From: Porphyromonas levii DSM 23370
Lineage (GTDB): Bacteria; Bacteroidota; Bacteroidia; Bacteroidales; Porphyromonadaceae
Direction of reading: 5' to 3'
Assembly: GCF_000379925.1 (NCBI RefSeq)
Contig: NZ_KB904244.1
Span: 1-35,006 of the forward strand
DNA length: 35,006 nt
Positions 8,065-16,131 of the stretch are shown piece by piece (position 1 is the stretch's first letter; each line of letters opens with the position of its first letter). The notes under the pieces were generated by a model. It made no database searches. It saw nothing but the letters and a program-made list of their open reading frames with translations, and was not told the origin of the DNA. Position numbers and translations under genes: made by a program.

Positions 8065-8541
8065 TTAGAATGGGAGATCGTCACTGCCTCCCTGTTGTGG
8101 CGCCTGTGGTTGTTGTGGCATACCACCGCCGAATGGTACATTGGTGCCAGGCATACCTTGAGGTTGCTGGTATCCACCTTGCTGAGGATAGCCAGCGCCA
8201 TAGCCCATACCCTGAGGCTGCTGTGGCGCATACTGCTGAGGTATACCCTTCATGATGTTTCGTGCCTCTGCGCTGGTGTACCACTTCTCCATGTATTCAC
8301 GGCTCGATAGTTCGAAAGTAACCGTAACGTCCTCGCCTAGCTGGAGGTTGGCTGCCTTAATCTTATCTTCGCCCCATATCTGGAAACACACTTGGCGTGG
8401 ATACTGAGCGTACGTCTCAATCACGAACTCTTGGCGATACCACTTCTCTCCTGGGTTTCGCTTACTGTCTCCACTGATTAGTTCTAGGATCTTGATTACC
8501 TTCCCGGATAATGTGTTTTGATTGTCATGCATTCCGTTCAT
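8065..8541 (-). CDS. DUF3127 family protein with SSB-like acidic tail
   Basis: 158 residues. Residues ~8-95 match the DUF3127 pattern of Bacteroidota: LSGKVIKILELISGD, KWYRQEFVIETYAQYPRQVCFQIWGEDKI, EDVTVTFELSSREYMEKWYTSAEARNIM, an OB-fold-like layout. A Gln/Pro/Gly-rich linker follows (~100-150), ending in SDDLPF. This is the same architecture as single-stranded-DNA-binding protein: OB fold, disordered linker, and an acidic DDxPF tip that recruits repair and replication partners. True SSB function is not established; a single-stranded nucleic-acid-binding role is inferred. It lies 46 bases downstream of trpS and is likely co-transcribed. The ATG at 8532 is an alternative start. Confidence 0.88.
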   Translation of the reverse strand: MNGMHDNQNTLSGKVIKILELISGDSKRNPGEKWYRQEFVIETYAQYPRQVCFQIWGEDKIKAANLQLGEDVTVTFELSSREYMEKWYTSAEARNIMKGIPQQYAPQQPQGMGYGAGYPQQGGYQQPQGMPGTNVPFGGGMPQQPQAPQQGGSDDLPF

Positions 8542-8587
8542 CTTCGTATCTTCTCTTCTCTTTATCTTTTATTTTACTACTAGTCTC

Positions 8588-9583
8588 TTATCTCATGCGG
8601 GGAAACCCAATGATTTCTCTCGCCATATCTACGGTTATCTTGGCATTAGCTCTTGCCTTTTCAGCTCCTTCGCGGGCAACACGCTCAAGTAGATCAGTAT
8701 TGCTCCTTAGCTCCAATATGCGTTCGCGGATAGGTGCGCAGAAAGCGTTGATATCCTCTGCTAGCTGTTTCTTGAGGTCGCCATAGCGGATACTACAGTT
8801 GTTATATGCCTCATTGAAGTGCTTATAGGTCTCTGGCGTAGACACTATCTCAAGGAAAGTAAATAGGTTGGCAATCGCTTCGGGCTTCACTGAGTTTGGC
8901 TCTGTAGGACCTGAGTCTGTGACTGCCTTCATTACTTTCTTCTTGATCGTCTTTTCGTCGTCAATCAAATATATAGCGTTACCTTCGCTTTTTCCCATCT
9001 TGCCCGAACCATCTAGCCCTGGTATTTTTAGCGCTTCCTTACCAAAGCTAAAGGACTTTGGTTCGGGGAATAGTTCTACCTGATACATGTGATTGAAGCG
9101 GCGTGCAAACTTGCGAGCCATCTCCATATTCTGCTCTTGATCCTTTCCCACAGGTACCTTGTGTGCCCTGTGCATCAGGATATCGGCTGCCATGAGAGTA
9201 GGGTAGGTGAGTAGACCAGCATTGACATTCTCTGGTTGCTTGCGCGCCTTTTCCTTGAACGTAGTCGTGCGCTCTAGCTCCCCGAGGTACGCATTCATAT
9301 TGAGGTACATATATAGCTCCAGCACCTCTTTTACATCGCTCTGCACATAGATAGTGGCCTTTTCTGGATCCAATCCACAAGCTAGGTACTCTGCCAGTAT
9401 TGTGTGGGTATTATTGAGGATATTATCCGGATGTGGGTGAGTCGTAAGAGAGTGCCAATCTGCTATAAAGAAATAGCATTTATACTCATCTTGCATCTTT
9501 AGGAAGCTCCTCACCGCCCCGAAATAATTACCTAAGTGTAAATTGCCCGTTGGGCGAATACCACTCAATACTGTCTCCATCAT
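8588..9583 (-). CDS. trpS: Tryptophanyl-tRNA synthetase
   Basis: Class I synthetase charging tRNA-Trp. 331 residues, the usual bacterial length (~330). It begins METVLSGIRPTGNLHLGNYFGA, with HLGN (16-19) as the HIGH signature, and carries GSGKMGKSEGN (KMGKS, 195-199), a common TrpS form of the KMSKS loop. GKDQEQNMEMARKFARRFN is the conserved family stretch. Two adjacent ATGs (9583 and 9580) could start it. A TATCTTTG -7-like box at 9645-9638 suggests its own promoter in the 114-base gap after the HD gene. DUF3127 follows downstream. Confidence 0.96.
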   Translation of the reverse strand: MMETVLSGIRPTGNLHLGNYFGAVRSFLKMQDEYKCYFFIADWHSLTTHPHPDNILNNTHTILAEYLACGLDPEKATIYVQSDVKEVLELYMYLNMNAYLGELERTTTFKEKARKQPENVNAGLLTYPTLMAADILMHRAHKVPVGKDQEQNMEMARKFARRFNHMYQVELFPEPKSFSFGKEALKIPGLDGSGKMGKSEGNAIYLIDDEKTIKKKVMKAVTDSGPTEPNSVKPEAIANLFTFLEIVSTPETYKHFNEAYNNCSIRYGDLKKQLAEDINAFCAPIRERILELRSNTDLLERVAREGAEKARANAKITVDMAREIIGFPRMR

Positions 9584-9637
9584 TTAGTGTCTTAATGTCT
9601 TACTAAGTTATTGCTACCTAGGGTAACCGTAGTTGGG

Positions 9638-9645
9638 CAAAGATA
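9638..9645 (-). promoter_or_regulatory. Possible -7 box for trpS
   Basis: Minus-strand TATCTTTG lies 55 bases before the trpS ATG. No TTTG is seen at the -33 distance, so this is half a promoter. Confidence 0.45.
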
Positions 9646-9697
9646 CCAAAATATCCATACCCTTATCTTTTTTACTCTACTATATTATTACTAGCTT

Positions 9698-10276
9698 CTA
9701 CAGGAATAGCTTGCACCACACTTCGAACCTTCGTACATCGTCTTGCCCATGTTTCGCCATGCTCCTACTTATCTGTGCTACAGTCTTTTCCTCCTCAGGG
9801 TCACCGCTCTTAGAGTAAAAGCAATCGGCGAAACAAATGATCTGCTCCTCCAGCGATATAGGTACCATCTCGCGATGAGGAAGAGGCAATTCTCGGCTCA
9901 GTATCTCCTCTAGAGTAAGCCCTACACCTGTATGTCGTTCGCAGATGAGGGAGAGTTCCTGAAGCCCTTCTCGCTCCAATATCTCTTGCCCCAATATGCC
10001 ATGGCGGATGTACGGCTCTACACCATGGCAGTCAATCCCTGGCGCATTGCAGAGGTAAATCCCTATGTCATGGAGCATTGCCCCCTCGTAGATAAATATG
10101 CGATCAAGCCCCCAATCCCTATGGCGCTTCTCTATCTCCAAAGCCTTCTTCGCCACAAGCTCACTGTGTGTCACTAATATCTGATATGCCTTAGAAGTAG
10201 AATCATAATACTTCTCCAGTAAATCATACACATTGCGCGCACCCTTAGGAGGCTTAACCGACCTATCCTTTGCCAT
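9698..10276 (-). CDS. HD-domain protein, probable metal-dependent phosphohydrolase
   Basis: 192 residues from the ATG at 10276 (the frame also has a TTG at 10279). HD-superfamily pattern: His37 in YQILVTHSELVAKKAL, the doublet His69-Asp70 in GAMLHDIGIYL, further His residues in the middle (CHGVEPYIRHG, CERHTGVG), and Asp in ICFADCFYS. These proteins hydrolyse phosphate esters, often of nucleotides; the substrate here cannot be told. No membrane segment. It starts 7 bases after the DUF3108 stop, so the two are translationally close and likely co-transcribed from serS. Confidence 0.9.
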   Translation of the reverse strand: MAKDRSVKPPKGARNVYDLLEKYYDSTSKAYQILVTHSELVAKKALEIEKRHRDWGLDRIFIYEGAMLHDIGIYLCNAPGIDCHGVEPYIRHGILGQEILEREGLQELSLICERHTGVGLTLEEILSRELPLPHREMVPISLEEQIICFADCFYSKSGDPEEEKTVAQISRSMAKHGQDDVRRFEVWCKLFL

Positions 10277-10283
10277 CAATAGA

Positions 10284-11087
10284 TTACCTCTTCGTGTAGC
10301 TTACAAGGTCTATAACCGCTGAGCCTATTGATATTTCCGAAACGACCTTCACCGGTACCTGCTCTTTATCTCGAGTAATCCACGCTGTCACAGAGTTCCT
10401 CTTCTTCTTGAAGTTCTTATCATTCACATTGATGTTGATCTTCATAGCCTGGCGTTTGGTGCCATCGGGCATCTGAATACGCTCCACCCCATCGTAGACA
10501 TACTCCACCAGGTGTTTGTCAGCGCCTAAGGGTATATAGACCCTTACAGGCGCTACATTGTCCGTATTTACAAAGTCGTATGTACGTAGCAGCATAAGCG
10601 TAGAGAGCATGTCTATCACCTCCGCATTGGCGCTGCTTAGGTATAGTGTGGTATCTATCTCTAGGTTCCCATTCACCCTCTGTTTGCTTTGTGCCCGCAC
10701 CTGATCCCCATTGTAAGTAAAGGTAATCACATCCTGAGCTCGATACCCATCGTCATTAATGCGCTTCTCAAACCTTCTAGGCAACTTGTTGGCTCCATAC
10801 AGTGTCTCCAGTGTGTCCCGCATCGGGTAGAAAGTCTCCGCCATACCAGTGGTGCGCAACGTCAACTGACTAAAGTATTGTCCGCCAGAAGCAGAACCAG
10901 AGGTTAGCGTAATATTTGCCAACTTGCCCCTAAGTAAACCCCACTTGAAGCTCACCTTGTACTTCATGACTTCCTTGCGCTCAAAAGCGGCAGACCTCTG
11001 TATCCTAGCCGACTGTGCCCACATACCTCCGATAGGCAGTAGTGCCAGTAAGGCTATTATAAGTAGTTGCTTCGAACGAATATTCAT
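10284..11087 (-). CDS. DUF3108 family secreted protein
   Basis: 267 residues with an N-terminal signal peptide (KQLLIIALLALLPIGGMWAQ, cleavage after WAQ). The mature part is beta-rich with the DUF3108 character: KYKVSFKWGLLRGKLANITL, TGMAETFYPMRDTLETLY, RVYIPLGADKHLVEYVYDG, AWITRDKEQVPVKVVSEISIGSAVIDLVSY. Members of this family are envelope proteins of unknown role in Bacteroidota. It lies between serS (43-base gap) and the HD gene (7-base gap). Confidence 0.9.
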   Translation of the reverse strand: MNIRSKQLLIIALLALLPIGGMWAQSARIQRSAAFERKEVMKYKVSFKWGLLRGKLANITLTSGSASGGQYFSQLTLRTTGMAETFYPMRDTLETLYGANKLPRRFEKRINDDGYRAQDVITFTYNGDQVRAQSKQRVNGNLEIDTTLYLSSANAEVIDMLSTLMLLRTYDFVNTDNVAPVRVYIPLGADKHLVEYVYDGVERIQMPDGTKRQAMKININVNDKNFKKKRNSVTAWITRDKEQVPVKVVSEISIGSAVIDLVSYTKR

Positions 11088-11130
11088 ATCATTGACCTTT
11101 AACCGCTACTAAGTGGCGTGTATCATTGTA

Positions 11131-12423
11131 TTACTTTGCCTCAGGTAAGCGTATGATATCAAACCCTGTATATGGGCGCAAAGCCTCTGGTATAACAATT
11201 CCCTCAGGAGTCTGGTTATTCTCCAAAAGGGCAGCCACTATTCTAGGCAACGCTAGTGCACTACCGTTGAGGGTATGGCAAAGCTCCATACGTCCCTCTT
11301 CATTCTTGAAGCGGCACTTGAGCCTATTGGCTTGGAAGCTCTCAAAGTTGGATACAGAGCTAACCTCTAGCCAACGCTCTTGGGCTTGAGAATATACCTC
11401 AAAGTCGAAAGTAAGTGCCGAAGTAAAGCTCATATCTCCTCCACAAAGACGTAGTATACGGTAAGGAAGTTCTAGCTTATTCACTAGGGTCTCTACATAG
11501 TTTACCATCTCAGAGAGTGATTCGTAAGAGTGCTCAGGGTGATCGATACGCACAATCTCTACTTTGTCAAACTGGTGCAGGCGGTTAAGTCCCCTCACAT
11601 CCTTACCATAACTACCGGCTTCCCTACGGAAACAAGCCGAATATGCGGCACACTTGATTGGGAAATCCTTAGCATCTACAATCACATCGCGGAAGATATT
11701 GGTCACTGGTACTTCAGCCGTCGGAATCAGATAGAGGTTATCCAGCCCACAGTGGTACATCTGCCCCTCCTTATCGGGTAATTGTCCTGTGCCATAACCA
11801 GAATCCTCATTCACAACATAAGGTGGTTGTATCTCCAGATAGCCGGCTTCCCTAGCATTGTCGAGGAAAAAGTTGACCAGTGCACGCTGAAGCCTAGCAC
11901 CCATGCCCTTGTACACAGGGAAACCAGCACCAGTAATCTTGACACCTAGCTCAAAATCAATCAGGTCATACTTCTTGGTAAGCTCCCAGTGAGGCAGTAC
12001 CTCCATGCCATTGGCAAAGACTTTCTTATCCCCACCAGTGCGTTCCACTACATTGTCCTCTGCCACGCGTCCTTCTGGCACCGATGCATGAGGTACATTA
12101 GGGAGCTCTACTAGAATGTGCTGAATGGTCTCCTCTAGCTCCTTCTTCCGAGCATCCAATGCCTTGGAGCTCTCTTTGAGCTCAGTTACCTTTGCCTTAT
12201 TTTGGTCAGCCTCTTCGCGCTTACCTTCACGCATAAGGGCACCAATCTCCTTGGAGAGCCTATTCTGCTCAGCAAGAGAATTATCTAATTCACTCTGTGT
12301 ATTTCTACGCTCCTCATCCAGCCCACGAAGTTTCTCTATCACTTCCCGAGCCTCTACATGCTTTACCCTCAGGCGCTCAATCGCCTCTTCGGTATTCTCC
12401 AAAAGGTACTTAATCGTTAGCAT
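11131..12423 (-). CDS. serS: Seryl-tRNA synthetase
   Basis: Class II synthetase charging tRNA-Ser. 430 residues, normal length. The N-terminal ~110 residues are the tRNA-binding coiled coil (LRGLDEERRNTQSELDNSLAEQNRL...). The catalytic domain carries motif 2 (FRREAGSYGKDVRGLNRLHQF) and motif 3 (GSALALPRIVAALLENNQ), then the usual PEALRPYTGFDII ending. First gene of the likely serS-DUF3108-HD run. A CAAATATA at 12491-12498 (minus-strand TATATTTG) may be its -7 box; no good -33 partner. Confidence 0.97.
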   Translation of the reverse strand: MLTIKYLLENTEEAIERLRVKHVEAREVIEKLRGLDEERRNTQSELDNSLAEQNRLSKEIGALMREGKREEADQNKAKVTELKESSKALDARKKELEETIQHILVELPNVPHASVPEGRVAEDNVVERTGGDKKVFANGMEVLPHWELTKKYDLIDFELGVKITGAGFPVYKGMGARLQRALVNFFLDNAREAGYLEIQPPYVVNEDSGYGTGQLPDKEGQMYHCGLDNLYLIPTAEVPVTNIFRDVIVDAKDFPIKCAAYSACFRREAGSYGKDVRGLNRLHQFDKVEIVRIDHPEHSYESLSEMVNYVETLVNKLELPYRILRLCGGDMSFTSALTFDFEVYSQAQERWLEVSSVSNFESFQANRLKCRFKNEEGRMELCHTLNGSALALPRIVAALLENNQTPEGIVIPEALRPYTGFDIIRLPEAK

Positions 12424-12680
12424 CTGGATTCCTATTCCTATATATTATATATGTGTATGCAGTGACCGATAGATCACTCAAATATTTCCACAAATATACC
12501 TATTTTCCCTTACGTAGCTATCTCAGCTATTTCAAATGCATTTTTTTACGCTCCTCCAATTCAACTAACGATGTGGCTGTAATGGTGTTTTGTGCTGTCA
12601 GAGCTATGAGTAGGAATGGCTCATAGTATAAGACCAAAGTGCGCTCTAGCACGAAGGCATTGTGAATGGCGCGAGTGGCA

Positions 12681-12760
12681 AAATTTATTCCTAGGAATAA
12701 ATTTATTTTTCTCTAGGAATAAAAATATTTATCTGTACAAATAAATTTATTTATTCCTAG
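12681..12760. repeat. 80-bp palindromic repeat, copy 2 (array B, inverted)
   Basis: Exact reverse complement of 2904-2983. Palindrome centres fall at 12692.5 (CTAG), 12714.5 (CTAG), 12736.5 (GTAC) and 12758.5 (CTAG): four units exactly 22 bp apart. The similarity ends at 12760 on one side and 12681 on the other, so the repeated unit is well bounded. It sits 85 bases before the -33 box of the repressor promoter. Confidence 0.93.
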
Positions 12761-12844
12761 GAATAAATTTCTCTAGTATGCCGGAAATTTTTATCTCCTC
12801 TACTGAGGCGTTTTAGGTGCAAAGTGTAATTTTTTCACGAAATA

Positions 12845-12876
12845 TTTGTCCTACTTACGAATAATTCGTAGATTTG
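12845..12876 (+). promoter_or_regulatory. Promoter of the BlaI-M56 operon
   Basis: -33 box TTTG (12845-12848), 20-base spacer, -7 box TAGATTTG (12869-12876): a textbook Bacteroidota promoter. The expected transcription start is near 12883, ~26 bases before the repressor ATG. Operator 1 fills the spacer and operator 2 covers the start site. Confidence 0.83.
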
Positions 12877-12892
12877 CTACGAAGAGTTCGTA
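12856..12892. promoter_or_regulatory. Paired palindromic operators of the BlaI-type repressor
   Basis: Operator 1 (12856-12870) is the perfect palindrome TACGAATAATTCGTA. Operator 2 (12878-12892) is TACGAAGAGTTCGTA, one mismatch from perfect. Centres are 22 bp apart, about two helical turns, so two repressor dimers would lie on the same face. They overlap the spacer/-7 box and the start site, as expected for autorepression. The binding protein is inferred from position. Confidence 0.78.
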
Positions 12893-12908
12893 ATACACGT
12901 ATATTGAT

Positions 12909-13289
12909 ATGAGTAATAAGGAGTTTCTAAACGGTCTGAGCCCTATGGAGGAGGACTTTTTGAGGGCACTTTGGGCTATAGGCGAGGGAGAGATTAGCGA
13001 TGCTATCAAGTTGATGGAGTATCGTAATACACCCTATACAACTATCGCATCGGTGGTGGCAAAGTTGGAAGAGAAGGATTACGTGCAAAAGGTAGGTAAA
13101 AGGCGTGGTCACGTATACGCCCCCCTTATTTCACAAGAGGAGTATTATGGGAAGACGCTCAAATACTTGGTTTCTAACTTTTTTACCGGTTCTTATAAGA
13201 ATATGGTACAATACTTTGCGCGCCATGATAAGGTAAGCCGCGAAGAGATAGAGGAGGTACTTCGGATGATAGATGAAGGGGAGGAGTAA
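12909..13289 (+). CDS. BlaI/MecI/CopY-family transcriptional repressor
   Basis: 126-residue winged-helix repressor. LSPMEEDFLRALWAIGEGEISDAI and TPYTTIASVVAKLEEKDYVQKVGKRRGHVYAPLIS are the family's DNA-binding half, and the C-terminal ~45 residues form the dimerisation helices. BlaI-type repressors are inactivated by proteolysis triggered by an M56 membrane peptidase, and the gene is followed after 2 bases by exactly such a peptidase. Two palindromic operators over its own promoter support autoregulation. No beta-lactamase or copper gene is adjacent, so the signal and outside targets are unknown. Confidence 0.95.
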   Translation: MSNKEFLNGLSPMEEDFLRALWAIGEGEISDAIKLMEYRNTPYTTIASVVAKLEEKDYVQKVGKRRGHVYAPLISQEEYYGKTLKYLVSNFFTGSYKNMVQYFARHDKVSREEIEEVLRMIDEGEE

Positions 13290-13291
13290 AT

Positions 13292-14920
13292 ATGGTACTA
13301 CTTAGATATTTGGCACTCTCAGGGCTTGGTATAGCTCTATTCTACTTGATAGATAGGCTTATACTCTGGAAAAGTACACTACTCCGGACTCAGAGGTACT
13401 ACTATGTCATTGCCATAGTGGCAAGCCTATTTCTTCCTCTCTTGCCTGAGATTACACCTTGGTGGCAGTCTCGAGTGGCAGAGGCCAATATCCCCACTTT
13501 TACAATTATCCTAGAGGATGAGTTTGTGGTTACGGCCGAACAGAGCCAGTCGATAGACTGGTGGGGTGTGGCTAAGTTAGTTTGGTTGGCGGGCATCTTA
13601 GTCACGGGAGGTTGGCTATTGGTGGGTATCGTGAGCATTTTTCGGATTCAGCACCATGCCGACCACCAGCATCTACCTAATTCTGTGAACCTTTACCTCA
13701 CTGAAGCGGAGCTCGCCCCTTTTACCTTCGGTAAGTCTATTTACATCCCTCGGTCGCTGAACGACCGCACAATCATAGACTCCATACTGCTGCATGAGCT
13801 GGAGCACATACAGCAACGACACTATATAGATATGCTATTGGGCTGTGTGCTGCAGCTGGTCCAGTGGTGGAATCCATTTGCATGGAGTATGCTCCAACAG
13901 CAACGCAATACCCTAGAGTACCTAGCAGACCAAGGTGTATTGCGCTTGGGTAAGGACCGTAAGACCTATCAGTATCATCTACTGGCGTGCACAATGGGTC
14001 GAATGGTACAACTGCCCTCCCTATCTTTTTCGATGCAAAACCTAAAACAAAGAATTGTGATGATGAATAGTAATAAGAAAAGCCATAAGAGCTTAGCGGT
14101 TCTGTACGCTGTAGCAGCTCTGCCTGTTGTTGCACTCCTACTTGTAGGTACGCAAATGATAACCGTGAAGGAAGCATTAGCTACCGAGACTACAGAGGTC
14201 GCTCCTCCGCCAGAAAAGGATGGTGAAATTTTCGAGTTTGTCGAAGATATGCCGGAATTCCCTGGAGGTATTGACGCTCTCATGAAATGGCTCGGTGAAA
14301 ATATCAAGTACCCAGAGGAGGCGGAAAAGCAGAATATTCAGGGAAGAGTGATGGTACACTTTGTGGTAGAGACAGATGGCTCCGTTTCTAATCCTCAAAT
14401 AGCTAGAAGTGTACATGAATCGCTAGATGCCGAGGCTGTGCGAGTAGTAGCAGCTCTGCCGAAGTGGACACCAGGTAAGGCTGAGGGCAAGCCAGTTCGA
14501 GTTCGCTTTACGCTACCTATTTCTTTTGCTCTTAAGAACAAGGTGACAGAAGGAGAGAAGGATAAGGTATACGATTATGTCGATAATATGCCTGAATTTC
14601 CTGGCGGACAGGCTGCAATGATGAAGTGGCTTAGTGAGAATATCAAGTATCCAGATGTAGCAGTGAAGGAGAATATTCAGGGAAGAGTAATGCTTAGTTT
14701 TGTTATAGAGACCGACGGCTCTCTCTCTGATGTTAAAGTAGTAAAAGGGGTGCACGAAGCTTTGGATGCTGAAGCGATAAGAGTGGTGAAGATGATGCCT
14801 AATTGGAAGCCTGCATCGCTTAAGGATGGTACCTTGGCTAGAGTAGCATTTGTGTTGCCTGTACAATTTAGGTTCGCAAAAGAGAAAACCGATACGCCAG
14901 ATCAAAACGAAAGCAAATAA
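13292..14920 (+). CDS. BlaR1-like M56 membrane peptidase with two TonB C-terminal domains
   Basis: 542 residues. N-terminal membrane segments (FYLIDRLILW; YVIAIVASLFLPLLP; LVWLAGILVTGGWLLVGIV) precede the zinc motif HELEH (168-172) in LLHELEHIQQRH, with EYLADQGVLRLG downstream as in M56 peptidases. A further membrane helix (LAVLYAVAALPVVALLLVG) lies near residue 275. Two consecutive TonB C-terminal domains follow (~310-410 and ~425-530), each with the pattern MPEFPGG...ENIKYP...NIQGRV...ETDGS...LDAEAxRVV. They are similar enough to be an internal duplication. It probably senses an envelope signal and relieves repression by the adjacent BlaI-type protein; the TonB parts may bind outer-membrane receptors. 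Closed by a strong terminator. Confidence 0.93.
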   Translation: MVLLRYLALSGLGIALFYLIDRLILWKSTLLRTQRYYYVIAIVASLFLPLLPEITPWWQSRVAEANIPTFTIILEDEFVVTAEQSQSIDWWGVAKLVWLAGILVTGGWLLVGIVSIFRIQHHADHQHLPNSVNLYLTEAELAPFTFGKSIYIPRSLNDRTIIDSILLHELEHIQQRHYIDMLLGCVLQLVQWWNPFAWSMLQQQRNTLEYLADQGVLRLGKDRKTYQYHLLACTMGRMVQLPSLSFSMQNLKQRIVMMNSNKKSHKSLAVLYAVAALPVVALLLVGTQMITVKEALATETTEVAPPPEKDGEIFEFVEDMPEFPGGIDALMKWLGENIKYPEEAEKQNIQGRVMVHFVVETDGSVSNPQIARSVHESLDAEAVRVVAALPKWTPGKAEGKPVRVRFTLPISFALKNKVTEGEKDKVYDYVDNMPEFPGGQAAMMKWLSENIKYPDVAVKENIQGRVMLSFVIETDGSLSDVKVVKGVHEALDAEAIRVVKMMPNWKPASLKDGTLARVAFVLPVQFRFAKEKTDTPDQNESK

Positions 14921-14940
14921 TAGGGGGTCCCTTATTTAAG

Positions 14941-14973
14941 AAGGGCTACGTAGCACCATGCTACGTAGCCCTT
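14941..14973 (+). terminator. Terminator of the BlaI-M56 operon, GGCTACGTAG type
   Basis: Perfect 15-bp stem (14941-14955 with 14959-14973) and a 3-base loop, followed by TTTT overlapping the stem end. It shares the GGGCTACGTAG core with the hairpin at 5790. Confidence 0.88.
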
Positions 14974-15164
14974 TTGTAGATATATTGTAGCTTATTCAGC
15001 CGTTGTACACTCTCTTCGTGGTATGATCAAAAAGTAGCACCCAACCCTCCTAGTTATTTCGCTATTGCTGTCCAACCCGATAACCCAACGGGCGACCCAT
15101 ACGACAGTGATGATGTATTGCGAATTGTGACGGTGACATGAAAAAAGGAAAGGAGGGAAGGGGC

Positions 15165-15506
15165 TTACTTTTTGCACAAATCCACTCTATGTTGGTACCT
15201 CCTGCATTGCTCTAGCCGATCGTAACCCAGCATAATGCCCAGCATGAAATCTTCTTCTGGAGTATATTGGGCGAGCGGTTTATCGTTGCCGATGTGGCGA
15301 ATGACATCGAGGCAAGGAGTGTCTCCGAAAAATACATTGTACTTAAGGGGTGTAACCTCTTGCAAGATATAATCAATATGACGGCTACGAAGCCACTGCT
15401 CCACTTCTTCTCTCTTAGATGAGTAAAAGGTATAGAGCGCTAAGCTCCTTAGCTTTTTATGATATTCGTACGTTAAGTGTGACAGCACTTCCATAGCACT
15501 ATTCAT
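15165..15506 (-). CDS. DUF2023-like protein downstream of flavodoxin
   Basis: 113 residues, no signal or membrane segment. It begins MNSAMEVLSHLTYEYHKKLRSLALYTF and includes REEVEQWLRSRHIDYILQ, NVFFGDTPCLDVIRHI and PEEDFMLGIMLGYDRLEQCRRY. This fits my memory of DUF2023, a small family commonly encoded next to flavodoxin, but I cannot check it. It starts 12 bases after the fldA stop, so the two form one operon and it may be a flavodoxin partner. The ATG at 15494 is an alternative start. Confidence 0.75.
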   Translation of the reverse strand: MNSAMEVLSHLTYEYHKKLRSLALYTFYSSKREEVEQWLRSRHIDYILQEVTPLKYNVFFGDTPCLDVIRHIGNDKPLAQYTPEEDFMLGIMLGYDRLEQCRRYQHRVDLCKK

Positions 15507-15518
15507 AGGGTATTGACT

Positions 15519-16022
15519 TTATAATGAAGACTTGAGACCCCCTACCCAAGCAACGATACGCTCTTTGGTAAGATGGTCTTCGTTGTCACTATCCAATGGC
15601 AATCCTACGAACTCATCATTGATAAAAGCACGAGATGAATCGAATGAATAGCCATCGGCAGAAACGCTACCCACGATCTGGCAATTCTTATCGCTGAAGA
15701 ACTCATAGAGCTCGCCCATACCATCGACAAACGTATCGGAGAAACTTGATGAGTCACCTAGACCAAAGAGCGCAACACGTTTGCCCGATAGGTCTGTAGT
15801 CTTTAGCTGGTCGAGAACATCTACCCAATCGTCCTGCAAATCTCCACATCCCCAAGTAGAGGTGCCGAGGATCAAGAAGTCTGCACTCGTGAAACTTTCG
15901 GCATTGCACTCAGCTACATTTAGTACTTCGGGGGAGTACTCGGCAAGAAGTGCGGCAATCTGCTCTGCTGCGTCCTTGGTATGGTCGGTACACGAGCCAT
16001 AGATAATAGAAATCTTCTTCAT
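15519..16022 (-). CDS. fldA: Flavodoxin
   Basis: Small FMN-binding electron carrier replacing ferredoxin under iron limitation. 167 residues, the long-chain type. It starts KKISIIYGSCTDHTKDAAEQIA (phosphate-binding loop, with a Cys where Thr/Ser is more usual), then LILGTSTWGCGDLQDDWVDVL (first FMN loop) and VALFGLGDSSSFSDTFVDGMGEL (second FMN loop and long-chain insertion). It has its own promoter (16100-16131) and is followed by the DUF2023-like gene. Confidence 0.96.
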   Translation of the reverse strand: MKKISIIYGSCTDHTKDAAEQIAALLAEYSPEVLNVAECNAESFTSADFLILGTSTWGCGDLQDDWVDVLDQLKTTDLSGKRVALFGLGDSSSFSDTFVDGMGELYEFFSDKNCQIVGSVSADGYSFDSSRAFINDEFVGLPLDSDNEDHLTKERIVAWVGGLKSSL

Positions 16023-16099
16023 ACTTTCTTATTGTTATTATAATGGTAAAATGCCACTTAGTACGATAGGGGGGATAGCCCTCTGTATCGTTTCAGTGG

Positions 16100-16131
16100 C
16101 AAAGGTAGGGAATAAGTTATGGTGTGTCAAT
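16100..16131 (-). promoter_or_regulatory. Promoter of fldA
   Basis: Minus strand: -33 box ATTG (16131-16128, one mismatch to TTTG), 20-base spacer, -7 box TACCTTTG (16107-16100). Transcription would start near 16093, about 70 bases before the ATG. Confidence 0.68.

Larger units (their letters stand above)
12424..12908. other. Intergenic region serS / BlaI-type repressor
   Basis: 485 bases between divergent genes. It contains a probable serS -7 box (12491-12498), the second copy of the 80-bp palindromic repeat (12681-12760) and the operator/promoter block of the repressor gene (12845-12892). The stretch 12530-12670 shows nothing I can assign. Confidence 0.7.

Noticed and set aside
8081-8310. 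Alternative-frame coding within the Gln/Pro-rich DUF3127 region
   Set aside because: Composition comes from the repetitive linker codons read in other frames; the minus-strand DUF3127 frame is well supported.
14992-15177. Minus-strand frame of 61 residues after the BlaI-M56 terminator
   Set aside because: No family resemblance, low-complexity composition and an overlap with the end of the DUF2023-like gene; treated as chance.
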